From Arthrobacter sp. cf158 (GTDB lineage Bacteria > Actinomycetota > Actinomycetes > Actinomycetales > Micrococcaceae): DNA of 64,000 nt. Positions 27,186-36,566 of this stretch are shown here, one piece after another (positions within the stretch are counted from its first letter, which is position 1; each line of letters starts with the position of its first letter). Location of the stretch: positions 444,381-508,380 of the forward strand of contig NZ_FNNR01000003.1 of assembly GCF_900106835.1 (NCBI RefSeq), given 5' to 3'. The notes beneath the pieces are model-generated. The model was not told where the DNA came from, ran no database searches, and saw only the letters and a program-made list of their open reading frames with translations. The translations under genes were made by a program, and so were the position numbers.

Positions 27186-28123
27186 GAGGCACGCAACTTC
27201 GGGTCAAGGAATTTGGTAGCGAGTTCGAGCACGAGGTTCACGGCAACCACCACCACGGTGGCGATCACTACGACGCCTTGGACGGCAGGGGCGTCGTGGG
27301 TGCTGACGGACGTCTGGACGGCCTGGCCGAGGCCCGGCATGGCGAACAATTGCTCGGCGATGACAGAGCCTCCGAACAGGCCGATGAACTGCAGGGCAAT
27401 GCCGGCCACAATCGGCAGGCTCGCATAGCGCAGGGCGTGGACGTAGAGAATCTTCCAGGTGGGTGTGGCTGTGGCCCGGAGCGTCCGGATGTGTTCTTGT
27501 TGGAGCGCCTCAAGCATCGAAGCCCTTGTCTGCCGGGCTATGAAGGCTGCGCCGCCAACGGCCAGCGTGATCACCGGGAGGGCCAGTGACATGGCCCAAT
27601 CCTGCGGGGAAACGTCAAAGGGAACGTATCCGGTGGCAGGAAAAACCGATGACTGGACGGCGAACAGGTAGACAAAGATGACGCCGATCCAGAAGGCAGG
27701 GAGAGCCACCAGCAGTCCCACGAATCCGCCGATCAACTGATCGAGGAACCCCCCGCGGACAGCTGCGGTAACGCCCAGGATGATGCCGAAGATGGCGCTC
27801 AGGATGGTGGCTCCGGCTGCCAGGGATGCCGTGACCGGAAGCCTCGTGGCGAGGTCTGCGCTCACGGAACGGCCGTCTATGAGCGAGCTCCCAAGGTTGC
27901 CTTGGATGGCGTCGCCAAGCCAGCGGAAGAACTGGACCACCAACGGGTCATTCCACCCCAGGCTTTGGTTCAGCTGATCGATGGCGTCCTGCGAAGCGCC
28001 GGCGCCCAAAGAGACGGCACCCGGACTGCCGGGCATGGCGTGGACCAGCAGGAATGCCAGCACCGCCACCACCAGCACTGTGGCAAGCGCCATCAGCAGG
28101 CGTTTGGTGACAAACATTGCCAT
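27182..28123 (-). CDS. Peptide-type ABC transporter permease (DppB)
   Basis: The ATG at 28123 follows GGAGG at good spacing, giving MAMFVTKRLLMALATV and 313 residues. The DppB/NikB pattern is clear: first membrane span, then a long periplasmic region with MPGSPGAVSLGAGAS and SLGWNDPLVVQFFRWLGD. Five further spans follow, and an EAA loop RATATPTWKILYVHALRYA. The C-terminus reads [23 protein letters not shown]. It pairs with the DppC half of the next gene's product. It is preceded by the lipoprotein gene, with a strong hairpin between the two. Confidence 0.92.
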   Translation of the reverse strand: MAMFVTKRLLMALATVLVVAVLAFLLVHAMPGSPGAVSLGAGASQDAIDQLNQSLGWNDPLVVQFFRWLGDAIQGNLGSSLIDGRSVSADLATRLPVTASLAAGATILSAIFGIILGVTAAVRGGFLDQLIGGFVGLLVALPAFWIGVIFVYLFAVQSSVFPATGYVPFDVSPQDWAMSLALPVITLAVGGAAFIARQTRASMLEALQQEHIRTLRATATPTWKILYVHALRYASLPIVAGIALQFIGLFGGSVIAEQLFAMPGLGQAVQTSVSTHDAPAVQGVVVIATVVVVAVNLVLELATKFLDPKLRAS

Positions 28124-28141
28124 GGTGACCTCCATTGGTCG

Positions 28142-28179
28142 GGCCGGACGCCAACGCCCTGCGGGCGTGGCGTCCGGCC
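28142..28179 (-). other. Strong intercistronic stem-loop between the binding-protein and permease genes
   Basis: GGCCGGACGCC plus ACGCCC on the left (28142-28159) pairs with GGGCGT plus GGCGTCCGGCC on the right (28163-28179). The loop is three bases and there is one bulged A. No T-run follows on either strand. It is more likely an mRNA stabiliser or partial attenuator, leaving more binding-protein than permease transcript, than a full terminator. Confidence 0.75.
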
Positions 28180-28190
28180 TGTCGGTTGGA

Positions 28191-29747
28191 TCAGTTGGTG
28201 GGTGCGTAGGACGAGAGCAGCGGGTAAACGTTGCTGCCGGCGAACTTCACTTGCTGGACCTTCTTGGTGTTGTAGCCCTGGTTGGTGAGGGACTCATACA
28301 GCGGGATCATCCAGCCGGACTCCACCAGACGTGTGTTGAGTTTGGTCAACGCGGCCTTCTTGGCGGCATCGTCCTTGGCTGCTGCGGCTTCTGCGGTTGC
28401 GGCATTCAGCTGCTCATCTGTGGCTTTCTGGACGTTGGTGAAGCCGCTCAGGACCGCTCCGTACATCAATCCCACCGGGTTGTCCCAGCCCAACGGGGCG
28501 TACCCGAGTGGAGTGGTGGCCACTGCGGCGAATGCTTCATCGGTGGAGGCCGCCAGCTTGACGTTCATGGTGATGCCGACCGCGGCCAGATCCTTCTGGA
28601 CTGCCTGCAGGTCCGTTTGGGTCTGGGTGCTTGCGATGATGGTGAATTCAAAGCCGTCGGCGTATCCAGCCTCGGCCAGCAGGCTCTTTGCCTTGGCGGG
28701 GTCGTAAGCGTAGGTGGAGTTCAGTTCTTCAGTAAAGCCTGCCGAATCCTTGGGCAAGGCGTTCCATGCCGGGATGTCGCCCTTGTGGAGGGCATCCACC
28801 AGTGCCTGACGGTTGATGGCGTACTGGAATGCCTGACGGACCTTCTCACTGGCAAACGCCGGCGCTGTTTTGCCGATCTTGTCGAACGAGATCATCGTCT
28901 GGACGGTGCCACCGATTTGGGAGACGCCAACGCCTTTGGATTTGGCGAAGTCAACGGTGGGCGAGGTCAGCGAGGCAACGTCAGCCTGGCCGGAGACCAG
29001 CGCGTTGGCACGGGCCTGCGGGTCCATGATGACGCTGAACGTGATCTTGCTGTACGGGTACTTGGAAGCGTCCGCGTTCTTGTCGTTCTTGGTGAGGACG
29101 TACTTGTTGCCTTTGACCGTGGTTGCGCTGTCCAGGGTGTAAGGCCCCGAGCCGTCCGGGGTGGTGGCAAGGCTGGCGCTGTCCGTCACTGCGTTCTTGC
29201 CAACGATCATCCCCAAGGTGGAGGTGAGGTTCTTCTCGAAGCCCGGCTGGGCTTTGGCGAAAGTGATTGATACCTGGGTGGGACTCACGACGTCAACCGA
29301 GGCAATTTCCTGCGCTCCGCCCTTTGCGATGGCGGAGTACGCGCTGAGTGCAGAGTCGCTGCGACGATCAAGGTTTGCTTTGACCAGCGCGGCATCCAGC
29401 GTGGAGCCGTCAGTGAAGGTGACACCTTCTTTGAGGGTCAGCGTCAGCACGGTGTTATCTGCGTTGTAGCTGAATTCCTTGGCAAGGCCCGGGCCCACGC
29501 TGCCATCTGGCTGGAGGGTCATCAGGTTTTCATACAGGCCTTCGAAGAACTGCCGTTGGGCGTCCGAGACACGCAAGGGGTCATAGCCGAAGGACGCGCT
29601 GTCGCTATCCGTCGCAATGGTCAGCGTGCTCTTGTCCACGGTGGAGGTGGCGGATGACCCACCGCCGCATGCTGTCAGGGATCCCAGAAGGAGCGCGCCG
29701 GCCAGGACGGCCGCGCTCCGACGTGCAGGTGAGGTGAGGAGATTCAT
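28191..29747 (-). CDS. Family 5 extracellular solute-binding lipoprotein
   Basis: The 518-residue protein begins with a lipoprotein signal peptide ending LLLGSLTACGGG (Cys at about residue 27). It follows the DppA/OppA family: FEGLYENLMTLQPDGSVGPGLAKEF, the LKEGVTFTDGSTLDAALVKANLDR segment, and the C-terminal lobe with WMIPLYESL. Members bind peptides, nickel chelates, heme, opines or plant oligosaccharides, and the ligand cannot be read. It is the first gene of the ten-gene operon and lies divergent from the IclR regulator. Confidence 0.92.
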   Translation of the reverse strand: MNLLTSPARRSAAVLAGALLLGSLTACGGGSSATSTVDKSTLTIATDSDSASFGYDPLRVSDAQRQFFEGLYENLMTLQPDGSVGPGLAKEFSYNADNTVLTLTLKEGVTFTDGSTLDAALVKANLDRRSDSALSAYSAIAKGGAQEIASVDVVSPTQVSITFAKAQPGFEKNLTSTLGMIVGKNAVTDSASLATTPDGSGPYTLDSATTVKGNKYVLTKNDKNADASKYPYSKITFSVIMDPQARANALVSGQADVASLTSPTVDFAKSKGVGVSQIGGTVQTMISFDKIGKTAPAFASEKVRQAFQYAINRQALVDALHKGDIPAWNALPKDSAGFTEELNSTYAYDPAKAKSLLAEAGYADGFEFTIIASTQTQTDLQAVQKDLAAVGITMNVKLAASTDEAFAAVATTPLGYAPLGWDNPVGLMYGAVLSGFTNVQKATDEQLNAATAEAAAAKDDAAKKAALTKLNTRLVESGWMIPLYESLTNQGYNTKKVQQVKFAGSNVYPLLSSYAPTN

Positions 29748-29921
29748 GTGCTGCGCCTTCGCATTCGTGATGGAATCGTGAGTCGGGATGTGGCACCGGA
29801 GGCCTGAACGTGGTCGGCAATGACCTGTTCCGGCCGATCCGTCGGCGCCCTCTCGTCAGATGGCTTCCGGTAACCGGCTTCTTCAAGAGTCGTAGGCGGG
29901 GGCCATGGAGCCCCATGTGAA

Positions 29922-29936
29922 TTTCATTGGTTGAAA
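29922..29936. promoter_or_regulatory. Candidate IclR-type operator
   Basis: TTTCATTGGTTGAAA is a 5-bp perfect inverted repeat around a 5-bp spacer. Its 15-bp size is like known IclR-family sites. It lies 48 bp before the IclR start and in the only regulatory space of the divergent importer operon. The remaining ~170 bp of this region contain no other element I can name. Confidence 0.4.
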
Positions 29937-29983
29937 CAGTATTGTGGTGAAGATCACTCACTGGGTTGAAAGGATTCAGATAC

Positions 29984-30808
29984 ATGCCGGCAGAAGACGG
30001 GACGGCCGCCGATAAACCGCAGCGCGGCAAGCGACCCAAGCAGGGCGAACCCGTCATTGACCGCGCCCTAAGCCTGCTTGCCGTCTTCAGCGACCGCCGT
30101 CGGGCGTTGACCCTGTCCGAAATGGCGCGGCTGGCGGACATACCCGCCCCCACAGCCCTGCGGCTGATTGCCCGGCTGGTGGCCTGGGGTGCCCTTGAAC
30201 GCCTGGAGGATGGCCGTTATGTGGTGGGCGTCAGGCTATGGGAGGTGGCCTCGCTATCGCCGCGCGGCCATGGAGTCCGCGAAATCGCGCTGCCCTACCT
30301 TGAGGATCTTTTTGCCGTGACCCGCCATCACGTCCTGTTGGCAGTGCGCGACAAGAATGAGGCGGTGTTGATCGAACGGTTGTCGTCAAAGGAAGCAACC
30401 GAGGTGGCCTACCGCGTGGGTGGACGCGCGCCCCTGAGGTCGACGGCGGTGGGCCTGGTTCTGCTGTCCGGCGCAGATGCCGCCTTCCAGGAGTCCGTCA
30501 TCAACCAACCGCCCGACGTCGAAGTCGGCGTGGATTCCATGCCGGAAGGTCAGCTAAGGCGCACCTTGTCCGATGTGCGCCGTACGGGCCTGGCCATGAT
30601 CCGGCGATCGGCGCCGTCGCGGACGGTCTCCGTTGCATCGCCCATCTTCGGCGCGGAGGGGACAGTGGTGGCCGCCTTGTCCATCGTGGTTCCCGACGGC
30701 GCAACACCGCCCAATGTGCTGGCCCCTGCCGTGCAGGCAACCGCCAGGGCTGTCTCGCGCAACCTGGGTTACAACCCGGGGCCCAGCGAAAGTGTCCGGA
30801 TGCGCTAA
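29984..30808 (+). CDS. IclR family transcriptional regulator
   Basis: The product has 274 residues from the ATG at 29984 (GAAAGGA upstream). The N-terminal winged helix spans about residues 20-80 (VIDRALSLLAVFSDRRRALTLSEMARLADIPAPTALRLIARL). The C-terminal IclR effector domain has VAYRVGGRAPLRSTAVG, ALSIVVPD and a closing helix. Such proteins commonly control catabolism of aromatic acids and sugars by binding a small pathway metabolite. Divergence from the importer/esterase/monooxygenase operon makes it the probable local regulator. The effector is unknown. Confidence 0.92.
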   Translation: MPAEDGTAADKPQRGKRPKQGEPVIDRALSLLAVFSDRRRALTLSEMARLADIPAPTALRLIARLVAWGALERLEDGRYVVGVRLWEVASLSPRGHGVREIALPYLEDLFAVTRHHVLLAVRDKNEAVLIERLSSKEATEVAYRVGGRAPLRSTAVGLVLLSGADAAFQESVINQPPDVEVGVDSMPEGQLRRTLSDVRRTGLAMIRRSAPSRTVSVASPIFGAEGTVVAALSIVVPDGATPPNVLAPAVQATARAVSRNLGYNPGPSESVRMR

Positions 30809-31473
30809 AGGGAGTCGGCCGCGCTGGCGTACCCGGGCGTCAGGAGTGAGCGCGCCAGCCGGCGGGAGTAGTCGCGGATGGCTTCCACGAGGTCCAGCTT
30901 CCCGTCTGAGAGCACCCACTGCAGTTGCAGCCCGTCGCTGACGGCAATGATCTCGCGGGCACAGCCGCCCACGTTTGTGTCGGGTTGAAGGTAACCGCGT
31001 TCGACGGCGTCGCGGAGTCGCTGGGCGGTCTCGTCCACTGCCCGCTGGTACCACGAGGCATACAACTGGTGCGCAGGCGTGGTGGCATCCGCAGCTTCAG
31101 CCGATATCAGCACGAACAGCTCAATAAGCCCCGGCTCCCTGGCCAACTCACGCGTGGAGTCCACCATGGTCCGGAATACTTCCATGGGGTCCTCGGTGTT
31201 TTGTGTGGGCCGCGATCCCCACCACGTGGCCGTCTGCTCCAGTCGGCGCTCCGCTACCGCCAGCAGCAGATGCTTCTTGGAGCGGAAGTGGTGCAGCAGG
31301 CCACTTTCGCTAAGCCCCACGTCCGCTGCCACCTGCGCGAGCGGCACTTTGTGGTATCCGGACATGCCGAAGAGCCGTGTTGCCGCATCCAGAATTTCTG
31401 CGCGCTTGGCACGCCCTACTTCATAGCTTCCAGTTTTCCGCCGCGTACGCACCTTCTCAGGGTAGTCATCCAC
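30805..31473 (-). CDS. TetR family regulator next to the second rhamnosidase
   Basis: The HTH is clear (KRAEILDAATRLFGMSGYHKVPLAQVAADVGLS, then GLLHHFRSKKHLL), with a TetR C-terminal domain of about 140 residues. The frame is open to 31686 and has an ATG at 31518. I choose the GTG at 31473 (VDDYPEKVR, 222 residues) because a near-perfect 24-bp palindrome at 31483-31506 would otherwise lie inside the gene. That site is most simply the autoregulatory operator. It is divergent from the GH78 gene starting at 31563, its likely target. The 3' end overlaps the convergent IclR gene by 4 bp. Confidence 0.87.
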   Translation of the reverse strand: MDDYPEKVRTRRKTGSYEVGRAKRAEILDAATRLFGMSGYHKVPLAQVAADVGLSESGLLHHFRSKKHLLLAVAERRLEQTATWWGSRPTQNTEDPMEVFRTMVDSTRELAREPGLIELFVLISAEAADATTPAHQLYASWYQRAVDETAQRLRDAVERGYLQPDTNVGGCAREIIAVSDGLQLQWVLSDGKLDLVEAIRDYSRRLARSLLTPGYASAADSL

Positions 31474-31482
31474 ATCCAAATT

Positions 31483-31506
31483 AAAAACAGTGCAAGCACG
31501 GTTTTT
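31483..31506. promoter_or_regulatory. Palindromic operator candidate for the adjacent TetR regulator
   Basis: Two 11-bp arms (AAAAACAGTGC and GCACGGTTTTT) around AA match at 10 of 11 positions. The centre is GTGC-AA-GCAC. It lies between the TetR GTG start and the rhamnosidase start, where it could repress both. Confidence 0.65.
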
Positions 31507-31562
31507 ATGGTCTAGCATGGGCAAAGGCCACCAAGCTGCCTGATTTCCCCGGAGGAGTTCCC

Positions 31563-33932
31563 TTGACAGACCATCATTCCCAGCCTTCTTTGAAAGCGGC
31601 CCTGCGTGATGCTTCCTGGATCTCACCCGTTGAAACGCAGCCTTCCGAACCCGGCAGGCGGCCCGCCTATTGGCTCCGCAGCACATTCGAGTGGGTGCCG
31701 GGCCGCGGCAGGGCGACCATCCACGCCACGGCTCATGGACTCTACGAACTGTTCATCAACGGCAGCCGTGTGGGCGATGAGGAACTGACGCCCGGATTTA
31801 CCGCCTACCGCAAGCGCCTGCAGGTCCACGCATGGGACATCACTGGGCTGCTGTTGGACGGCGCGAACGTCATCTCGGTGCTTCTCTCCGACGGCTGGTT
31901 CCGCGGCCGCCACGGCTTCGAGCGCAGGGCCGACGGCTTCGGGCGCGAAACTGCCTTCATCGCTTCCATCACCTCGCCGTCGGGAACCCTCGCAGTCACG
32001 GATAAGCTCTGGACCTCACGGGAAAGCCACATCACCCACGCTGACCTGATGGATGGTCAAACAATCGACTTCCGCCGGTGTTCCGAGCCGGAGGACGGCA
32101 CGACGACGGATGGTTGGCTTCCGGTGGCCACCCGGCACGGCGGGCTTTACGGCAACAGCGAACGATACGTCCGGCCGGTTGCCCCGGCGGTGCGACGCAT
32201 CGAGGAGCTCCAGCCCGTGAGCATCACCCATTCCGCGCCCGGAGTGACGGTGGTGGACTTCGGACAGAACATCAATGGCTGGGTCCGCCTGACGGAACTC
32301 GGCCCCGAGGGCACCCGAACCACGCTGCGACACGGGGAGGTACTTGATCCGGCCGGGCTGGTGTCCACCGAAAACATCCGCGCTTTCGATTTCGCCACCA
32401 AGACTCCCCTTCCCGCAGGGCAGGTGGACGAAGTGATCTCCGCCGGACACCCTGGCGATGTCTTTGAGCCGCGGCACACCACCCACGGCTTCAGGTACGT
32501 GCAGATCGAAGGCCTCACCAGCCAACTGTCCGCGCAGGACATCACCGCGGTGGTGGTCCATACCGACCTGACGCGCACAGGAACGTTCCGTTGCAGCGAT
32601 CCACGCATCAACGCCCTGCACGATGCTGTGCTGTGGAGCTTCCGTGGGAACGCCTGCGATGTCCCCACGGACTGCCCCCAGCGCGAGAGGTCCGGGTTCA
32701 CTGGTGACTGGCAGGTCTTTGTAGACACGGCTGCCCTGATGTTCGATGTGTCAGGTTTCAGCACCAAGTGGCTGAAGGATCTTGCCGCCGACCAATGGAC
32801 TGACGGCAGGGTGCCCACGGTGGTTCCCAATCCTGCCGGCGCCGGGCCCTCCGGCAACTTCTTTGAAGATCTCGCCACTGGCTCGGCCGGATGGGGTGAC
32901 GCCGCAGTATTCGTACCATGGTCCCTCTGGCGTGCCTACGGGGATAAAGAAGCCTTGGCGGAAGCCTTCCCCTCCATGCGTTCATGGGTGGACTTTGCTG
33001 CCGGAGCCGCGGCCGCCGGCCGGCACCCTTTACGCGCGGCGGCACGGCTCGCTCCCCTGCCCCACGAGACGTTTCTGTGGGACACCGGATTCCACTTTGG
33101 CGAATGGCTGGAGCCGGACACTCCGCCGAATCCTGACCCCTCCCGCGACCACGGCATAGTGGCCACGGGGTACCTGTACCGCTCCGCCGAGCTCCTGGCC
33201 AGAACTGCCGGAGTGCTCGGCGAGATCACAGCCGCAGCCCACTACGCCTCATTGGCGGCCGCGGTCCTCGACGCCTGGCAAGCCGAGTACCTGGACCAGG
33301 ACGGCCGGTTGGGCGAAGAGTCCCAAGGACACTACGTCCGCGCCCTGGCTTTCGGGTTGGTCCCGGAGAAACTCGCCCCGCTGACGGCGTCCCGGCTGGT
33401 TGAACTCGTCCGCCTCAACGGAAACCGACTGGGCACGGGCTTTCTTTCCACCGGCCTCCTGCTTCCGGTACTGGCTGATCATGGCTACCTCGACGTCGCC
33501 TACCAACTGCTGCTCTCCACCGGCACACCATCCTGGCTCGGCATGCTGGACGCCGGTGCCACCACCATGTGGGAATGGTGGGACGGCGTGACCGCCACCG
33601 GAGCGAGGGGATCCCTCAACCACTACAGCAAAGGCGCCGCGGGTTCATTCCTCTACACCCATGTGGCCGGAATTCGCTTGCCGGAGAACCCGGACAGCGG
33701 GCAAACCGCTTACCGTACCGTGACCATCGCCCCGCAGCCCGGAGGCGGCCTCACCTCGGCACGTGCAACCGTCGAGACCGTCCACGGCCGAATCACCAGC
33801 GCTTGGACCGTGGAACACGGGGCGTTCGCCCTGCGCATCGAGATCCCGGAAGGAGTCACAGCAGTCGTCAGCATGCCGGATGGAACCAGTCACAACGCCC
33901 CGGCAGGCGAACACGAATTCCACACTGTGTGA
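31563..33932 (+). CDS. GH78 alpha-L-rhamnosidase, second copy
   Basis: The start is a TTG at 31563 with GGAGGAG seven bases upstream, and the product has 789 residues. It has the same domain order as the enzyme at 13752: LYELFINGSRVGDEELTPGFTAY, VVDFGQNINGWVR, the catalytic segment DVPTDCPQRERSGFTGD with its general-acid Glu, and the base-side TTMWEWWDG. A C-terminal beta domain ends the chain. A ~25-residue insert (AGAAAAGRHPLRAAARLAPL) and many differences show the two are old paralogues, not a recent duplication. No signal peptide is seen. It is probably regulated by the adjacent TetR through the palindrome and may serve another rhamnoside. Confidence 0.93.
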   Translation: MTDHHSQPSLKAALRDASWISPVETQPSEPGRRPAYWLRSTFEWVPGRGRATIHATAHGLYELFINGSRVGDEELTPGFTAYRKRLQVHAWDITGLLLDGANVISVLLSDGWFRGRHGFERRADGFGRETAFIASITSPSGTLAVTDKLWTSRESHITHADLMDGQTIDFRRCSEPEDGTTTDGWLPVATRHGGLYGNSERYVRPVAPAVRRIEELQPVSITHSAPGVTVVDFGQNINGWVRLTELGPEGTRTTLRHGEVLDPAGLVSTENIRAFDFATKTPLPAGQVDEVISAGHPGDVFEPRHTTHGFRYVQIEGLTSQLSAQDITAVVVHTDLTRTGTFRCSDPRINALHDAVLWSFRGNACDVPTDCPQRERSGFTGDWQVFVDTAALMFDVSGFSTKWLKDLAADQWTDGRVPTVVPNPAGAGPSGNFFEDLATGSAGWGDAAVFVPWSLWRAYGDKEALAEAFPSMRSWVDFAAGAAAAGRHPLRAAARLAPLPHETFLWDTGFHFGEWLEPDTPPNPDPSRDHGIVATGYLYRSAELLARTAGVLGEITAAAHYASLAAAVLDAWQAEYLDQDGRLGEESQGHYVRALAFGLVPEKLAPLTASRLVELVRLNGNRLGTGFLSTGLLLPVLADHGYLDVAYQLLLSTGTPSWLGMLDAGATTMWEWWDGVTATGARGSLNHYSKGAAGSFLYTHVAGIRLPENPDSGQTAYRTVTIAPQPGGGLTSARATVETVHGRITSAWTVEHGAFALRIEIPEGVTAVVSMPDGTSHNAPAGEHEFHTV

Positions 33933-33991
33933 AACCTCCGCACAGGCCTCCTCAATGCGCGCCGGCCCCGGACGCCGATAGAGTCGTAGCA

Positions 33992-36565
33992 ATGGACAGT
34001 AAACTGAGAAATTCCCAACGGCCCGCTCCGCACCGGCCCACGCCGCAGTTTGCCGATCCCGAAGATGGCTTTGTCAGAGTCCGCGGAGCACGCGAGAACA
34101 ACCTGCGCACCGTGGACGTAGACGTCCCCCGGGACGCGATCGTCGCCTTCACGGGCGTTTCCGGCTCGGGAAAATCCTCGCTGGCCTTCGGAACCATCTT
34201 CGCCGAAGCCCAACGACGCTACTTCGAATCCGTCGCTCCCTACGCCCGCCGCCTCATCCAACAGGGCCACAACCCCAAAGTAGAGACCATCACCGGACTG
34301 CCCCCCGCCGTCGCGCTTCAACAACGCCGCGGCACAGCGACAGCCCGCTCCAGCGTCGGAACAGTAACAACGCTCTCCAACTCCCTGCGAATGCTCTTCT
34401 CCCGTGCCGGCAGCTATCCGGCCGGCGCCAGCCAACTGGACTCTGACGCGTTCTCCCCCAACACAGCAGCCGGCGCCTGCCCGGAGTGCCACGGTTTGGG
34501 TGTTGCGCACACGGTCAGCGAAGCATCCCTGGTACCGGACCCCTCCCTGAGCATTCGGGACGGCGCTATTGCCGCATGGCCCGGCGCATGGCAAGGCAAG
34601 AACCTCCGTGACATCCTCACCCACCTGGGCTACGACGTAGACACGCCCTGGAAGAAGCTGCCCAAGAAGGATCGCGACTGGATCCTTTTCACCGAAGAGC
34701 AACCTGTAGTGGAAGTAACACCACAACGCGACCGCGTCGCCAAGCCATACAAGGGCCGCTTCTGGAGTGCCAAAAGCTACGTCCTCCACACCCTTGCGGA
34801 CTCCAAGAGCACCACCATGCGGGACCGGGTGCTGCGCTTCATGGAGACCGGACGATGCCCGCAATGCAACGGCAGCGGCCTCAGGCCCGACGCGCTCGCC
34901 GTAACATTCGCCGGCAAGACCATCGCTGAACTCAACGCCCTGCCCCTGACCGAACTGGCCGCGGTGATCCGGCCAACAACTGAGGTGAAGGGAGCCGGGA
35001 CTGCGTCCCGCAAGCAGGCCTCCGGAGAAGGGAACGAGGTAGCAGTCGCCATCACCCGGGACCTGCTCAACAGGGTTACCGTGCTGCTGGAATTGGGTTT
35101 GGGATACTTGGCATTGGGGCGCGCTACGCCCACGCTGTCCCCTGGCGAGATGCAGCGGCTCCGGATCGCCACCCAGCTGCGTTCCGGCCTTTTCGGAGTC
35201 ATCTATGTACTCGATGAACCCTCCGCCGGGCTTCATCCCGCCGACGCCGAGCCCCTGCTTGATGTGCTGAATCAGCTGAAGACGTCCGGCAACTCGGTGT
35301 TCGTGGTGGAGCACAACATGGACTTTGTCCGGGCCGCCGACTGGCTGGTGGATGTGGGACCACACGCCGGCGAAGGCGGCGGAAAAATCCTCTACAGCGG
35401 CCCCGTGGACGGTCTGGAACATGTGAAGGATTCCGTGACCCGACCCTTCCTGTTCCCGGACGGCCGCAGCACGTCCGGCGGGACTAACAGGCAGCACAAC
35501 GCCGGTCCGGTCGCCGCCGGGTTGGCTCCCAGCGCGCCACGCACCACGGAAGAGTGGCTGGAACTTCGCGGGATCACCAGGCACAACCTCCGCAATCTGG
35601 GGGTTGCGTTTCCGCTGGGAGTGTTGACCGCCGTCACCGGCGTATCAGGCTCCGGCAAGTCCACCTTGGTGAGCCACGTCCTGGCCGACATGGTGGGAGC
35701 CCGGCTGCACCCGGAGACCGCAGACAACGATGCTCCGCCCAGGGTCCATGCCGCCGGGTCCGTGTCCGGGCTGCACCAGCTGGACCGACTGGTGAAAGTC
35801 GACCAGAAACCCATCGGGCGCACACCGCGTTCCAACCTGGCAACGTATACGGGCCTTTTCGACGGTGTGCGGAAGGAGTTCGCGGCCACCGATAGTGCCC
35901 GTGAGCGTGGCTTCGGAGCCGGCAGGTTTTCCTTCAACGTGGCGGGAGGCCGCTGCGAAACGTGCCAGGGAGAGGGATTCGTGGCGGTGGAATTGCTGTT
36001 CCTGCCAGGAAGCTACGGCCCATGCCCCGAGTGCAACGGTTCCCGGTTCAACCCGGAGACACTGGAGGTCACCTACCGTGGCCGCAACATTGCCGAAGTA
36101 CTGGGCATGACGGTCAACACGGCGTCTGAATTCCTCGCCGATCTCCCCTCCGTCTCACGCAGCCTCCAAACCTTGCAGGAGGTGGGCCTGGGCTACCTCA
36201 GGCTGGGGCAGCCGGCCACAGAACTTTCCGGCGGCGAAGCCCAACGCATCAAACTCGCCACGGAATTGCAGCGGGTCCAGCGCGGCCACACCCTCTACCT
36301 GCTGGACGAACCCACCACCGGATTGCACCCCGCAGACGTTCAGCTCCTGATGAAGCAACTCCACAGGCTCGTCGATGCCGGCAACACCGTGATCGTGGTT
36401 GAACACGAGATGGATGTGGTGGCGGGTGCGGACTGGGTGATCGACCTGGGACCCGGCGGTGGCGACGCCGGCGGCGAGGTGATCGCCGCAGGGCCGCCCG
36501 CCGTCGTCGCGCGCTCCAAGGAGAGCCGCACTGCGCCGTACCTCGCCGCCGTGCTGGGCCGGTGA
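33992..36565 (+). CDS. UvrA-like ABC ATPase (UvrA2/DrrC class)
   Basis: The product has 857 residues from the ATG at 33992, about 100 shorter than canonical UvrA. It has two ABC modules with Walker [13 protein letters not shown] and [12 protein letters not shown]. The signature segments are [12 protein letters not shown] and [12 protein letters not shown]. Zinc modules read [16 protein letters not shown] and CETCQGEG with CPECNGSR. The first signature is degenerate compared with SGGE. The region corresponding to the UvrB-binding domain looks reduced. This matches the UvrA paralogue group linked with drug or DNA-damage tolerance rather than the housekeeping repair subunit. It follows the rhamnosidase by 59 bp without functional connection. 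Confidence 0.87.
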   Translation: MDSKLRNSQRPAPHRPTPQFADPEDGFVRVRGARENNLRTVDVDVPRDAIVAFTGVSGSGKSSLAFGTIFAEAQRRYFESVAPYARRLIQQGHNPKVETITGLPPAVALQQRRGTATARSSVGTVTTLSNSLRMLFSRAGSYPAGASQLDSDAFSPNTAAGACPECHGLGVAHTVSEASLVPDPSLSIRDGAIAAWPGAWQGKNLRDILTHLGYDVDTPWKKLPKKDRDWILFTEEQPVVEVTPQRDRVAKPYKGRFWSAKSYVLHTLADSKSTTMRDRVLRFMETGRCPQCNGSGLRPDALAVTFAGKTIAELNALPLTELAAVIRPTTEVKGAGTASRKQASGEGNEVAVAITRDLLNRVTVLLELGLGYLALGRATPTLSPGEMQRLRIATQLRSGLFGVIYVLDEPSAGLHPADAEPLLDVLNQLKTSGNSVFVVEHNMDFVRAADWLVDVGPHAGEGGGKILYSGPVDGLEHVKDSVTRPFLFPDGRSTSGGTNRQHNAGPVAAGLAPSAPRTTEEWLELRGITRHNLRNLGVAFPLGVLTAVTGVSGSGKSTLVSHVLADMVGARLHPETADNDAPPRVHAAGSVSGLHQLDRLVKVDQKPIGRTPRSNLATYTGLFDGVRKEFAATDSARERGFGAGRFSFNVAGGRCETCQGEGFVAVELLFLPGSYGPCPECNGSRFNPETLEVTYRGRNIAEVLGMTVNTASEFLADLPSVSRSLQTLQEVGLGYLRLGQPATELSGGEAQRIKLATELQRVQRGHTLYLLDEPTTGLHPADVQLLMKQLHRLVDAGNTVIVVEHEMDVVAGADWVIDLGPGGGDAGGEVIAAGPPAVVARSKESRTAPYLAAVLGR

Positions 36566-36566
36566 C

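Noticed and set aside
33890..35584. 564-codon open frame on the minus strand opposite the UvrA-like gene
   Set aside because: It is an antisense shadow produced by high GC. The plus-strand frame has complete ABC motifs, and the minus product resembles no family.
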